Assembly: GCA_017549665.1 (NCBI GenBank)
Contig: JAFYUD010000031.1
Coordinates: 1-7,555, forward strand
Length of the DNA: 7,555 bases
Direction: 5' to 3'
From: Clostridia bacterium
GTDB lineage: Bacteria; Bacillota_A; Clostridia; Oscillospirales; Acutalibacteraceae
In this document: piece by piece, positions 1-5,988 of the stretch
How the letters are laid out: the number at the start of each line of letters is the position of its first letter
Position numbering within the stretch: position 1 is the stretch's first letter
The notes under the pieces: model-generated
Database searches by the model: none
Told to the model about the DNA's origin: nothing
What the model saw: only the letters and a program-made list of their open reading frames with translations
Made by a program: the position numbers and the translations under genes

Positions 1-650
1 GTGAATGCACTGTATATATTTTTAGGCCATTTTCGGAAAATATCTGTCCAGAGACCCTGTGTATCAATGCCTGAATGGACATGAGTTGCAAAAAGATTTA
101 TGGAATTGAGATTATTTTCTTCTGCAAACTCATTGAGAAGTCCTCTGATGTGACGGATGTCACCGTTTGATACACCGATTGAGTCGACGGTTGCAAAAAC
201 AGCAGTGCCTCTGCCTGAGCCGTCATTGAGAGCAATAACACGCACCTTCATGTCATCAAGCACTTCACGGACATCGTTTGTGAAAAAGTTCTGTTCACTG
301 ATAAATCCGCCAAGAAACAGGCTGTATTCTTCCCAGTTTTCGGGAATAAGGCTTACACTGCTCTGACCGAGAGACCATTTTGCCCCGTCGGCTGCTTCAT
401 CAATGAATTCTGCTGTGCCCTCATAGAAATTGTCGTATGTATATTCGCTTTCGTCAACAAATTTGTTGTTTTCCTTCATAAAGAAATTGAGTGTGCCCAC
501 AATACCGCCGAAAAGAGTGCTGACAATCTTGGCGGCAACTCTTGTGAACGGCTCTGTGGTGGATTCAAAGTCGATGGCATAAGAAGTTGTTGCAGTGACT
601 GAGAAAAGCATTGCAACGATAAGGATAACGGAAATAACCTTTTTCTTCAT
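1..650 (-). CDS. Secreted neutral/alkaline ceramidase-like protein (N-terminal part, truncated by window edge)
   Basis: Translating the minus strand from the ATG at 650-648 gives 216 open codons running off the left edge, so the C-terminus is missing. The start has a GGAGGT ribosome site 7 nt upstream. Residues 1-25 form a classic signal peptide: MKKK, a hydrophobic core, and cleavage probably after SYA-25. A second hydrophobic stretch lies at about 42-58. Residues 136-162 (VRVIALNDGSGRG, then VFATVDSIGVSN) followed by ATHVHSG at 188-194 resemble the N-terminal domain of neutral/alkaline non-lysosomal ceramidases, where an HxH motif contributes a zinc ligand; here it is H190/H192. Family members hydrolyse the amide bond of ceramide, but many bacterial relatives are untested, so the substrate is unknown. 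It is divergent from the aldolase gene and has its own promoter. The gene being real and its product secreted is fairly sure; the family call is moderate because the later zinc ligands and the nucleophile lie outside the window. Confidence 0.65.
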   Translation of the reverse strand, partial: MKKKVISVILIVAMLFSVTATTSYAIDFESTTEPFTRVAAKIVSTLFGGIVGTLNFFMKENNKFVDESEYTYDNFYEGTAEFIDEAADGAKWSLGQSSVSLIPENWEEYSLFLGGFISEQNFFTNDVREVLDDMKVRVIALNDGSGRGTAVFATVDSIGVSNGDIRHIRGLLNEFAEENNLNSINLFATHVHSGIDTQGLWTDIFRKWPKNIYSAF

Positions 651-657
651 TATTATT

Positions 658-663
658 ACCTCC
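658..663 (-). promoter_or_regulatory. Ribosome binding site of the ceramidase-like gene
   Basis: GGAGGT on the minus strand, 7 nt before the ATG at 650. It fixes the start of the truncated minus-strand gene and supports that reading as real coding sequence. Confidence 0.8.
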
Positions 664-680
664 ATATATATTATATATCG

Positions 681-709
681 ACAATAGCACAGTATTTGTC
701 TTTTGTCAA
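681..709 (-). promoter_or_regulatory. SigA-type promoter for the ceramidase-like gene
   Basis: On the minus strand a perfect -35 box TTGACA (709-704) is followed after 17 nt by TATTGT (686-681), one or two changes from the -10 consensus. Transcription would start near 674, leaving a leader of about 24 nt that carries the ribosome site. A TATAAT at 675-670 is too far from the -35 box and nearly touches the ribosome site, so it is less likely to be the -10. Confidence 0.65.
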
Positions 710-782
710 GATTTGAGAGTGTAGAAAAATCCGTCTCAGTTTTGTGCAAAAGCTATTCTGTACAGTTTATTTTGTTAATTTA

Positions 783-811
783 TTGACATTTGATTGTCTG
801 TGATATATAAT
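783..811 (+). promoter_or_regulatory. Consensus SigA promoter for the aldolase gene
   Basis: TTGACA (783-788) and TATAAT (806-811) are separated by exactly 17 nt: a perfect match to the housekeeping sigma factor consensus. Initiation would fall near 818, giving a leader of about 29 nt with no room for a riboswitch. A strong, probably constitutive promoter fits an abundant glycolytic enzyme. Confidence 0.85.
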
Positions 812-830
812 ATTTCTGATAAACTAATAT

Positions 831-835
831 AGGAG
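831..835 (+). promoter_or_regulatory. Ribosome binding site that decides the aldolase start
   Basis: AGGAG lies 11 nt before the ATG at 847. An in-frame GTG at 835 shares its first base with this motif and so cannot be served by it. The family's usual N-terminus (MPLV then KEM) begins at the ATG. The spacing is a little long but acceptable. Confidence 0.7.
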
Positions 836-846
836 TGTTTAAAATT

Positions 847-1713
847 ATGCCCTTAGTAAATGCAAAAGAAATGCTTACAAAAGCAAAGGCAGGCCACTAT
901 GCAGTCGGTCAGTTCAATATCAATAATCTTGAGTGGACAAAGTCAATTCTTCTTACTGCACAGGAAATGAATTCTCCCGTTATCCTCGGTGTTTCAGAGG
1001 GTGCAGGTAAATATATGTGCGGCTACAAGACAATTGTAGGTATGGTTGAAGGCATGATCGAAGGTCTCGGCATCACTGTTCCCGTAGCTCTTCACCTTGA
1101 CCACGGTTCATATGACGGTGCTATGGCTTGTATCGAAGCAGGCTTCAGCTCAATCATGTTCGACGGTTCACACTATCCCATCGATGAAAACATCGCAAAG
1201 ACAAAGGAACTCGTTGCTATCTGCGAGGAAAAGGGTCTTTCAATCGAAGCAGAAGTCGGTTCAATCGGCGGCGAAGAAGACGGTGTTGTAGGTGCAGGCG
1301 AATGTGCAGATCCCGACGAGTGCAAGATGATTGCTGATCTCGGCGTTACAATGCTCGCTGCAGGTATCGGTAACATCCACGGTAAGTATCCCGAAAACTG
1401 GGCAGGTCTTTCATTCGAAACTCTTGCAGCAGTTCAGGAGAAGACAGGCACAATGCCTCTCGTTCTTCACGGTGGTACAGGCATCCCCGCTGACATGATC
1501 AAGAAGGCTATTTCTCTCGGCGTTTCAAAGATCAATGTTAACACAGAGTGCCAGCTTGCTTTCCAGGAAGCTACAAGAAAGTACATCGAAGCAGGCAAGG
1601 ATCTTGAAGGCAAGGGCTTCGACCCCAGAAAGCTTCTCGCTCCCGGTGCAGAAGCAATCAAGGCTACTGTTAAGGAAAAGATCGAGCTCTTCGGTTCAGC
1701 AAACAAGGCTTAA
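847..1713 (+). CDS. fba: Class II fructose-1,6-bisphosphate aldolase
   Basis: A 288-residue cytosolic enzyme of glycolysis and gluconeogenesis that cleaves fructose-1,6-bisphosphate to dihydroxyacetone phosphate and glyceraldehyde-3-phosphate using a divalent metal, normally zinc. The length is normal for the type B bacterial group. Visible motifs are HLDHG at 83-87 (catalytic D85, metal ligand H86), the EAEVGSIGGEEDG stretch at 134-146, NIHGKYP at 176-182 (ligand H178), LHGGTGIP at 207-214 (ligand H208), and the phosphate-binding KINVNTECQLAF at 228-239. The ATG at 847 is preferred over the in-frame GTG at 835, which overlaps the ribosome site. The gene has its own consensus promoter and its own terminator, so it appears monocistronic. 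Codon use is strongly biased to ATC, CTC, GGT/GGC and AAG, unlike its neighbours, as expected for a highly expressed gene. Tagatose-bisphosphate aldolase (GatY/KbaY) is the main alternative; the motifs fit fructose-bisphosphate aldolase better. Confidence 0.95.
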   Translation: MPLVNAKEMLTKAKAGHYAVGQFNINNLEWTKSILLTAQEMNSPVILGVSEGAGKYMCGYKTIVGMVEGMIEGLGITVPVALHLDHGSYDGAMACIEAGFSSIMFDGSHYPIDENIAKTKELVAICEEKGLSIEAEVGSIGGEEDGVVGAGECADPDECKMIADLGVTMLAAGIGNIHGKYPENWAGLSFETLAAVQEKTGTMPLVLHGGTGIPADMIKKAISLGVSKINVNTECQLAFQEATRKYIEAGKDLEGKGFDPRKLLAPGAEAIKATVKEKIELFGSANKA

Positions 1714-1737
1714 TTGTTGTTTTGAATTCAGAAATTT

Positions 1738-1768
1738 TACCGTCTGTAAAAACAGGCGGTATTTTTTT
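1738..1768 (+). terminator. Intrinsic terminator of the aldolase gene
   Basis: The stem ACCGTCTG (1739-1746) pairs with CAGGCGGT (1753-1760) with one G-U pair. An extra T-A pair closes it, the loop is 6 nt, and a run of seven T (1762-1768) follows. It lies 25 nt past the stop codon. Confidence 0.9.
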
Positions 1769-1782
1769 GTAAACTTGCTTGC

Positions 1783-1811
1783 TTGATTTTTAAATACCGT
1801 TTTGATATACT
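1783..1811 (+). promoter_or_regulatory. Upstream promoter candidate in the 1769-1996 interval
   Basis: TTGATT (1783-1788), a 17-nt spacer, then TATACT (1806-1811). Each box differs from consensus at one or two positions and the spacing is ideal. Initiation near 1818 would give a leader of about 180 nt for the beta-helix gene, or a separate small transcript containing the hairpin at 1851-1874. Confidence 0.5.
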
Positions 1812-1850
1812 TTATTTACAGGGTGATATTTCCGTGCTAAAAAAATCTTA

Positions 1851-1874
1851 TTGCCGCAGGTGTTTTTCCGGCAA
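1851..1874 (+). repeat. Inverted repeat / hairpin TTGCCG-N12-CGGCAA
   Basis: A perfect 6-bp stem with a 12-nt loop. No T run follows it, so it is not a standard terminator. It lies between the two promoter candidates and could be an RNA hairpin in a long leader or a protein-binding site. Function unknown. Confidence 0.4.
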
Positions 1875-1932
1875 CAAGGCAAAGGTATATTATGCTTCTC
1901 AGGATAAATAAGAAGAACTGAATTTTTTGCTG

Positions 1933-1961
1933 TTGAAAAAGAATGATTCGGTATATATAAT
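1933..1961 (+). promoter_or_regulatory. SigA-type promoter for the beta-helix gene
   Basis: TTGAAA (1933-1938), a 17-nt spacer, then a perfect TATAAT (1956-1961). Initiation near 1968 would leave a short leader of about 29 nt with the ribosome site. Confidence 0.75.
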
Positions 1962-1984
1962 AAAAGCATGACTGTTTTACAGGT

Positions 1985-1992
1985 AAGGTGAG
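1985..1992 (+). promoter_or_regulatory. Ribosome binding site that decides the beta-helix gene start
   Basis: AAGGTGAG, a near match to AAGGAG, ends 4 nt before the ATG at 1997 with its core about 6 nt away. The alternative GTG at 1988 lies inside this motif and has only a weak AGG upstream, so ATG 1997 is chosen. Confidence 0.6.
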
Positions 1993-1996
1993 AAAA

Positions 1997-3913
1997 ATGA
2001 TCAAAAAAATAATTGCGATTGTACTTTCCGTGGCTGTTGTTATCGGTGCGGTTATTATCGGACTGGATTTCCCTGAATTAAAGCTTAAAAGTGAGCTTGC
2101 AAAGGGTAATTACGAGAGCCCGTATATTGTAAGACCGCTTGAGACAATTACGGTAAACGGCGTTTCGGTTGATGAATGTGCCGTTTCTTGCCCTGAGGGT
2201 GAATTGTTTGCAAATGCCGCAGAAGCTCTCGGTGATGAGATTTATAAGGTCAGCGGCAAGAAGCTTGCTGACAATGGCAGTGATGTTTTTGTAATTGAAG
2301 AAGATTTATATGATGATGACACATTCACTGTCAGAGTTGCAGACGGAAAGGTTTATGTAAAGGGCAGTAAAAATGCAGGTATTTCAAGGGGTATTGCTGC
2401 ATTTTGCGACGAGGTGCTTCTTTCTGCAGACGGCTCTTTTGATTTCAAAGACGGTTATGAATACAAAAAGACTTTTCAGGATTTCGTGACATATGAGCAA
2501 TTCGGTGCTGTAGGTGACGGCGTCACCGACGATGCCGACGCAATCGTCAAGACTCACGAGTATGCAAATGAAAATGCTCTGAGCGTTTTTGCAGATGAAG
2601 CCGCAACATATTACATCGGCGGAAGGGATAAAACTGCAGTTATCAAAACAGATACAAGCTGGTCAACAGCACGCTTTGTGATTGATGACACTGCTGTTGA
2701 AAACAGGAGCGCATGGTTGTTTGCTGTTTCGCCCTCTGAAGATTCAGTTGATATTACAGAAAATGTTTCTCCTTTGAAGATTGATGCTACAAATATCGGT
2801 ACAAAGCTTGAGAAAAAGAGCCTTGTTGTGCTTACTGATTCAGATGTGAAGAGATATATCCGTAAGGGTGCAAATCAGAATTCAGGCAGCAATCAGACTG
2901 ACGTTATCCTTGTTGATGAAAACGGAAATATTGCACAGGAAACTCCGCTTATCTGGGATTTTGATGCAATCACTTCTGCCACTGCATATCCCGTAGACAC
3001 AGAAACACTTACAATCAAGGGCGGCAGATTCACAACTATTGCGAATGCCGCACCTTCTGAATATACGTACTATTCAAGAGGTATTTCCGTCAGACGTTCA
3101 AACACGGTTATTGACGGACTCAGACATTATATTGAAAATGAGGGTAAAACAGGTGCGCCGTATTCTGCATTCATCAGCCTTTCGCATTGTGCAGATGTAA
3201 CGGTGAAAAACTGCACGATGACAGGTCATAAGAAGTATGCTACAATCGGCTCTGCAGGTACAAAGGTGCAGATGGGTACATACGATCTGGGTGCTGCAAC
3301 ATCTGTAAACGCAAGCTTTATCAACTGTAATCAGACAAATGATATAACAGATATTGACTACTGGGGTATTGCAGGTACAAATTACTGTAAGAATCTGGTG
3401 TACGACGGCTGTGCCCTTTCCCGTTACGATGCACATCAGGGTGTTCTCAATGCAACTGTTATAAATTCCGTTCTCGGTCATCACGGAATAAAGCTTATCG
3501 GTATGGGAACTGCGCTTATTGAAAATACCACGGTTCTTTCAGGCAGCTTTGTTGATCTCCGTGCTGATTACGGCTCAACATGGAACGGTGAACTCATTAT
3601 CCGCAACTGCGAATTCTATCCCACAAATATGCAAGGTCATATTGTCAATGCGGAAAATTCTGAGGATCACGATTTCGGTTACACATGCCATCTTCCTGAC
3701 AGTGTGGAGATTGACGGACTTTATATGCACAGACTTGGCAGCTGTTATGTTTTCTCAAAGGTAAATCCCGGGCATAATTCCGAAGAGTACGAGGCAAAGA
3801 ATCCCGTTGTTACTCCCAATAAAGTCACAGTAAAGGATTTTGATAATATTATTTTCGGCAAGCTGCGTGTGTCAAAAAACAAGGCTATGTTTGATGTTGA
3901 AATTACACAATAA
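1997..3913 (+). CDS. Exported or membrane-anchored right-handed beta-helix protein, pectate-lyase-3 type
   Basis: A 638-residue protein. Residues about 1-24 (MIKK then a long I/V/A core) form an export signal with no lipobox and no clear cleavage site, so it may stay as a membrane anchor with the rest outside. Residues about 55-140 resemble the small alpha/beta domain that precedes catalytic domains in GH20/GH67 enzymes (ANAAEALGDEIYKVSGKKL, then VRVADGKVYVKGS and GISRGIAAF). FGAVGDGVTDDADAI at 169-183 is the signature opening of the Pectate_lyase_3 / GH28-like beta-helix superfamily. From about 337 to 587 short V/I-N-C rungs repeat, with conserved-looking YDAHQGVLNAT (477-487), GHHGIKLIGMG (494-504) and LRADYGSTWNG (521-531). 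It probably binds or cleaves a polysaccharide outside the cell, but neither the reaction nor the catalytic residues can be assigned. It has its own promoter and terminator. Confidence 0.8.
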   Translation: MIKKIIAIVLSVAVVIGAVIIGLDFPELKLKSELAKGNYESPYIVRPLETITVNGVSVDECAVSCPEGELFANAAEALGDEIYKVSGKKLADNGSDVFVIEEDLYDDDTFTVRVADGKVYVKGSKNAGISRGIAAFCDEVLLSADGSFDFKDGYEYKKTFQDFVTYEQFGAVGDGVTDDADAIVKTHEYANENALSVFADEAATYYIGGRDKTAVIKTDTSWSTARFVIDDTAVENRSAWLFAVSPSEDSVDITENVSPLKIDATNIGTKLEKKSLVVLTDSDVKRYIRKGANQNSGSNQTDVILVDENGNIAQETPLIWDFDAITSATAYPVDTETLTIKGGRFTTIANAAPSEYTYYSRGISVRRSNTVIDGLRHYIENEGKTGAPYSAFISLSHCADVTVKNCTMTGHKKYATIGSAGTKVQMGTYDLGAATSVNASFINCNQTNDITDIDYWGIAGTNYCKNLVYDGCALSRYDAHQGVLNATVINSVLGHHGIKLIGMGTALIENTTVLSGSFVDLRADYGSTWNGELIIRNCEFYPTNMQGHIVNAENSEDHDFGYTCHLPDSVEIDGLYMHRLGSCYVFSKVNPGHNSEEYEAKNPVVTPNKVTVKDFDNIIFGKLRVSKNKAMFDVEITQ

Positions 3914-3932
3914 ATACAACTGATATTCGGTC

Positions 3933-3969
3933 AAAACAGCAGATTTGAAAAAATCTGTTGTTTTTTTTT
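3933..3969 (+). terminator. Strong intrinsic terminator after the beta-helix gene
   Basis: A 12-bp stem, AACAGCAGATTT (3935-3946) with AAATCTGTTGTT (3951-3962), contains one G-U pair and is capped by a GAAA tetraloop. A run of nine T (3961-3969) overlaps the base of the stem. Two more A-T pairs can extend it. It separates the beta-helix gene from the redox operon. Confidence 0.92.
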
Positions 3970-4000
3970 CGATAAAGTGATACCATTACATTAGTATATA
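3969..4000 (+). promoter_or_regulatory. Weak or regulated promoter candidate for the redox operon
   Basis: Only 46 nt separate the terminator from the operon's first ATG, so a promoter is expected here. The best -10 is TATATA (3995-4000), just before the ribosome site. No -35 box sits at 17 nt; TCGATA (3969-3974) would need a 20-nt spacer. An imperfect dyad GTGAT-ACC-ATTAC (3977-3989) lies in that spacer. This contrasts with the consensus promoters of the other genes and hints at an activator-dependent promoter, but the assignment is tentative. Confidence 0.3.
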
Positions 4001-4015
4001 CAAAAGGATGATTCC

Positions 4016-5239
4016 ATGAAAAATCTTATTTCAGATTCAACAGAAATATACGGAAGAGAAGTAAAAAACAGAGTGCTTTTTCAGCCTATGGAGGGCTGTG
4101 ACGGCACGCCTTCAGGCGGTATTGACACGCTTACAAGACGCAGATATCTCCGTTTTGTTGAGGGCGCACCGGGTATAATCTGGTTTGAGGCTTCTGCTGT
4201 CTGTAACGAGGGCAGAGCAAATCCCAGACAGCTTTATCTTAATGATGAAACAGTGGGAAGCTTCAGAAATCTTGTGGCTGAAATGAAGGAAAAATCAATG
4301 GCTCTTCACGGCTTTGAGCCGATTATCATTGTGCAGCTGACACACAGCGGCAGATACAGTAAGCCCGAGGGCACACCTGCGCCCATCGTTGCATACCGTA
4401 ACGAGGTATGGGAAAAGGGTAAGGAAAATCAGCCTTTTGTTGTAGCTGATGACGAATATCTCAGCACTATTCCTGATATGTACGCAAAGGCGGCGGCGCT
4501 TGCACTTAAGGCAGGCTTTGACGGCATGGATGTAAAGTGCTGCCACGGTTATCTTTTCAATGAATTTCTCAGTGCATATAACCGTCAGGGAGCTTACGGC
4601 GGTAGCTTTGAAAACAGGACAAGACTTTATTTTGACTGTATTGATGCAGTTAAAAAGGTTGTTGACGGCAAGGCATTTGTCACAACCCGACTCAATGCCT
4701 GCGACTGCTTCCCTTACGGATATGGCTTCGGTGTCAATGAAAATGAAGAAATTGATCTGACTGAAACAAAGAAAATCATATCTGAGCTTAAGGAAAAGGG
4801 GATTGAGCTTATAAATCTGACAATCGGAAATCCCTATCTTATTCCTCATATAAACAGACCTTATCTTGCTGATTCACCCGAAGACGGAAGCATCGGCATG
4901 AAGAGAGTTTATGACGTGACAAAGGAAATCACTGACGCATTTCCTGATATTAAATTTGTTGTTTCGGCTCTTACATACGAGGGTGAAAATGCCGTAGATT
5001 ACGCTCAGAAGCTTCTTGACGAGGGTATCGGTGATTTTGCAGGCTTCGGCAGAATGACTTTTGCGTATCCCGAATTTTATAAGGATTATCTTGAAAAGGG
5101 CAGCCTTGACAAGTCGAAGGTCTGCATCAAGTGTGCAAAATGCACCGAGCTTATGCGTGCAGGCACCGTTGCAGGCTGCGTTATAAGGGACAGCGGCTGC
5201 TATATGCCCTATTACAAAGAGTTTGTGCTGAAAAAGTAA
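4016..5239 (+). CDS. Old Yellow Enzyme-family NADH:flavin oxidoreductase with C-terminal Fe-S motif
   Basis: A 407-residue cytosolic FMN-dependent reductase that would reduce an activated C=C bond, such as an enone or enoyl compound. The ATG follows AAAGGA at 7 nt. The TIM-barrel motifs are VLFQPM (20-25), VQLTHSGR (106-113), GFDGMDVKCCHGYLFNEFLS (167-186) and YGGSFENRTR (194-203). Near the end the cysteines C370, C373, C376 and C388 (CxxCxxC-x11-C) resemble the 4Fe-4S site of 2,4-dienoyl-CoA reductase (FadH) and BaiCD/BaiH. Unlike those enzymes it stops soon afterwards and has no fused FAD/NAD(P) domain. K174 replaces the first His of the HxxH substrate-binding pair known from YqjM, and the segment SAYNRQGAYGG is two residues shorter than the usual SPxxNxRxDxYGG. 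It is the first gene of a three-gene operon, 11 nt before the SDR gene. The family is sure; the substrate is unknown. Confidence 0.92.
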   Translation: MKNLISDSTEIYGREVKNRVLFQPMEGCDGTPSGGIDTLTRRRYLRFVEGAPGIIWFEASAVCNEGRANPRQLYLNDETVGSFRNLVAEMKEKSMALHGFEPIIIVQLTHSGRYSKPEGTPAPIVAYRNEVWEKGKENQPFVVADDEYLSTIPDMYAKAAALALKAGFDGMDVKCCHGYLFNEFLSAYNRQGAYGGSFENRTRLYFDCIDAVKKVVDGKAFVTTRLNACDCFPYGYGFGVNENEEIDLTETKKIISELKEKGIELINLTIGNPYLIPHINRPYLADSPEDGSIGMKRVYDVTKEITDAFPDIKFVVSALTYEGENAVDYAQKLLDEGIGDFAGFGRMTFAYPEFYKDYLEKGSLDKSKVCIKCAKCTELMRAGTVAGCVIRDSGCYMPYYKEFVLKK

Positions 5240-5243
5240 GGAG
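5238..5243 (+). promoter_or_regulatory. Ribosome binding site of the SDR gene
   Basis: AAGGAG overlaps the stop codon of the upstream gene and sits 7 nt before the ATG at 5251. It rules out the longer in-frame reading from 5131, which would lie within the upstream gene and add residues unlike any SDR N-terminus. The overlap suggests translational coupling. Confidence 0.85.
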
Positions 5244-5250
5244 AAAAATT

Positions 5251-5988
5251 ATGGTTGCAGTTGTTACCGGCGGCAGCAGAGGAATCGGCAGAGCAATTGC
5301 CGAAGAATTGCTGAAAAAGGATTTTACGGTTATCGTTACAGCAAGAAATGAATCTGATGAAACTCAGAAAATGAAAAAGCAGTATGCAGATAAATTTCAT
5401 TTTGTTCCTTGTGATATTTCGTCTGATGAAAGCAGAAAGAATCTGGTGAGCTTTGTTGCTGAAAATTTCGGAAAGCTTGATATACTTGTAAATAACGCAG
5501 GTGTTGCACCAAGGGAGAGAAAGGATATACTTGAAATCACACCTGATGATTTTGATTTTCTTACAGATATCAATCTTAAGGGTACATTTTTTGTCACTCA
5601 GGAAATGACACCGCTTCTTATAAAAAACGGCAGGTCAAGAATTGTGAATATCTCTTCAATGTCAGCATATACAGCGTCTGTCAACCGTGGCGAATACTGT
5701 ATTTCAAAGGCAGGTATCTCTATGATAACCAGGCTTTTTGCCGCAAGACTTGCGCAATACGGTGTCAGTGTTATTGAGATAAGACCCGGCATAATTGAAA
5801 CTGATATGACAAGCAAGGTTAAGGAAAAGTACGAAAAGCTTATCGCAGAGGGAATTACTCCCATAAACAGAATGGGTCAGCCCGAAGATGTGGCAAAATG
5901 CGTCGTTTCCGTGGCTGAGGGGAATTTTGATTTCTGTACGGGTACAGTTATAGACTGTGACGGCGGCTTTAATGTGAGGCGCTTATGA
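5251..5988 (+). CDS. Short-chain dehydrogenase/reductase (SDR), FabG-like, probably NADP(H)-dependent
   Basis: A 245-residue classical SDR that would interconvert a ketone and an alcohol on a small molecule in the cytosol. The Rossmann fold begins at once with TGGSRGIG (6-13), followed by NNAG (81-84). The catalytic set is N108, S136, Y149 and K153 (YCISK). RPGIIETDM (178-186) and the C-terminal stretch from GQPEDVA (209-215) to GTVIDCDGGF (231-240) are typical. R10 in the glycine motif and R32 after the second strand favour NADPH over NADH. It resembles FabG-type 3-oxoacyl-ACP reductases in general layout, but its place between an OYE reductase and a fumarate-reductase-like flavoprotein, with no fatty-acid genes nearby, argues for a specialised small-molecule pathway. 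Its stop codon overlaps the next start as ATGA. Confidence 0.93.
   Translation: MVAVVTGGSRGIGRAIAEELLKKDFTVIVTARNESDETQKMKKQYADKFHFVPCDISSDESRKNLVSFVAENFGKLDILVNNAGVAPRERKDILEITPDDFDFLTDINLKGTFFVTQEMTPLLIKNGRSRIVNISSMSAYTASVNRGEYCISKAGISMITRLFAARLAQYGVSVIEIRPGIIETDMTSKVKEKYEKLIAEGITPINRMGQPEDVAKCVVSVAEGNFDFCTGTVIDCDGGFNVRRL

Larger units (their letters stand above)
1769..1996. other. Non-coding interval between the aldolase terminator and the beta-helix gene
   Basis: About 230 nt without a convincing gene. It holds two tandem promoter candidates on the plus strand (1783-1811 and 1933-1961), an inverted repeat TTGCCG/CGGCAA (1851-1856 and 1869-1874), a weaker CTTCT/AGAAG pair (1895-1910 region), and the ribosome site of the beta-helix gene. 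It matches no riboswitch class that I recognise. Confidence 0.6.

Noticed and set aside
157..366. A 69-codon open frame on the plus strand
   Set aside because: Antisense to the ceramidase-like gene, which has a signal peptide, ribosome site and promoter. The Ser/Thr/Arg-rich translation is typical of a shadow.
664..679. AT-rich run (atatatattatatat) as a possible repeat element
   Set aside because: It is part of the leader and promoter region of the minus-strand gene and too short and simple to count as a repeat.
758..765. A perfect 8-bp palindrome CTGTACAG in the divergent intergenic region
   Set aside because: An 8-bp palindrome is common by chance and does not extend. It lies outside both promoter cores, so an operator call is not supported.
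1892..1921. A 9-codon open frame (MLLRINKKN) with a weak AAAGG upstream, as a possible leader peptide
   Set aside because: Too short and too weakly supported, with no repeated regulatory codons and no attenuator-like alternative hairpins before the next gene.
3098..3484. A 128-codon open frame on the minus strand
   Set aside because: Antisense to the beta-helix gene, whose repeated rungs and superfamily signature are real. The composition of the translation is not protein-like.
4295..4849. A 184-codon open frame on the minus strand
   Set aside because: It lies wholly inside the OYE-family gene, has no ribosome site or promoter, and its Cys/Arg/Lys/Ile-rich translation resembles no protein family. 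It is an antisense shadow.
5131..5250. A 40-residue N-terminal extension of the SDR
   Set aside because: It overlaps the C-terminal Fe-S cysteine region of the upstream gene in another frame. The AAGGAG site and the SDR family start both point to ATG 5251.
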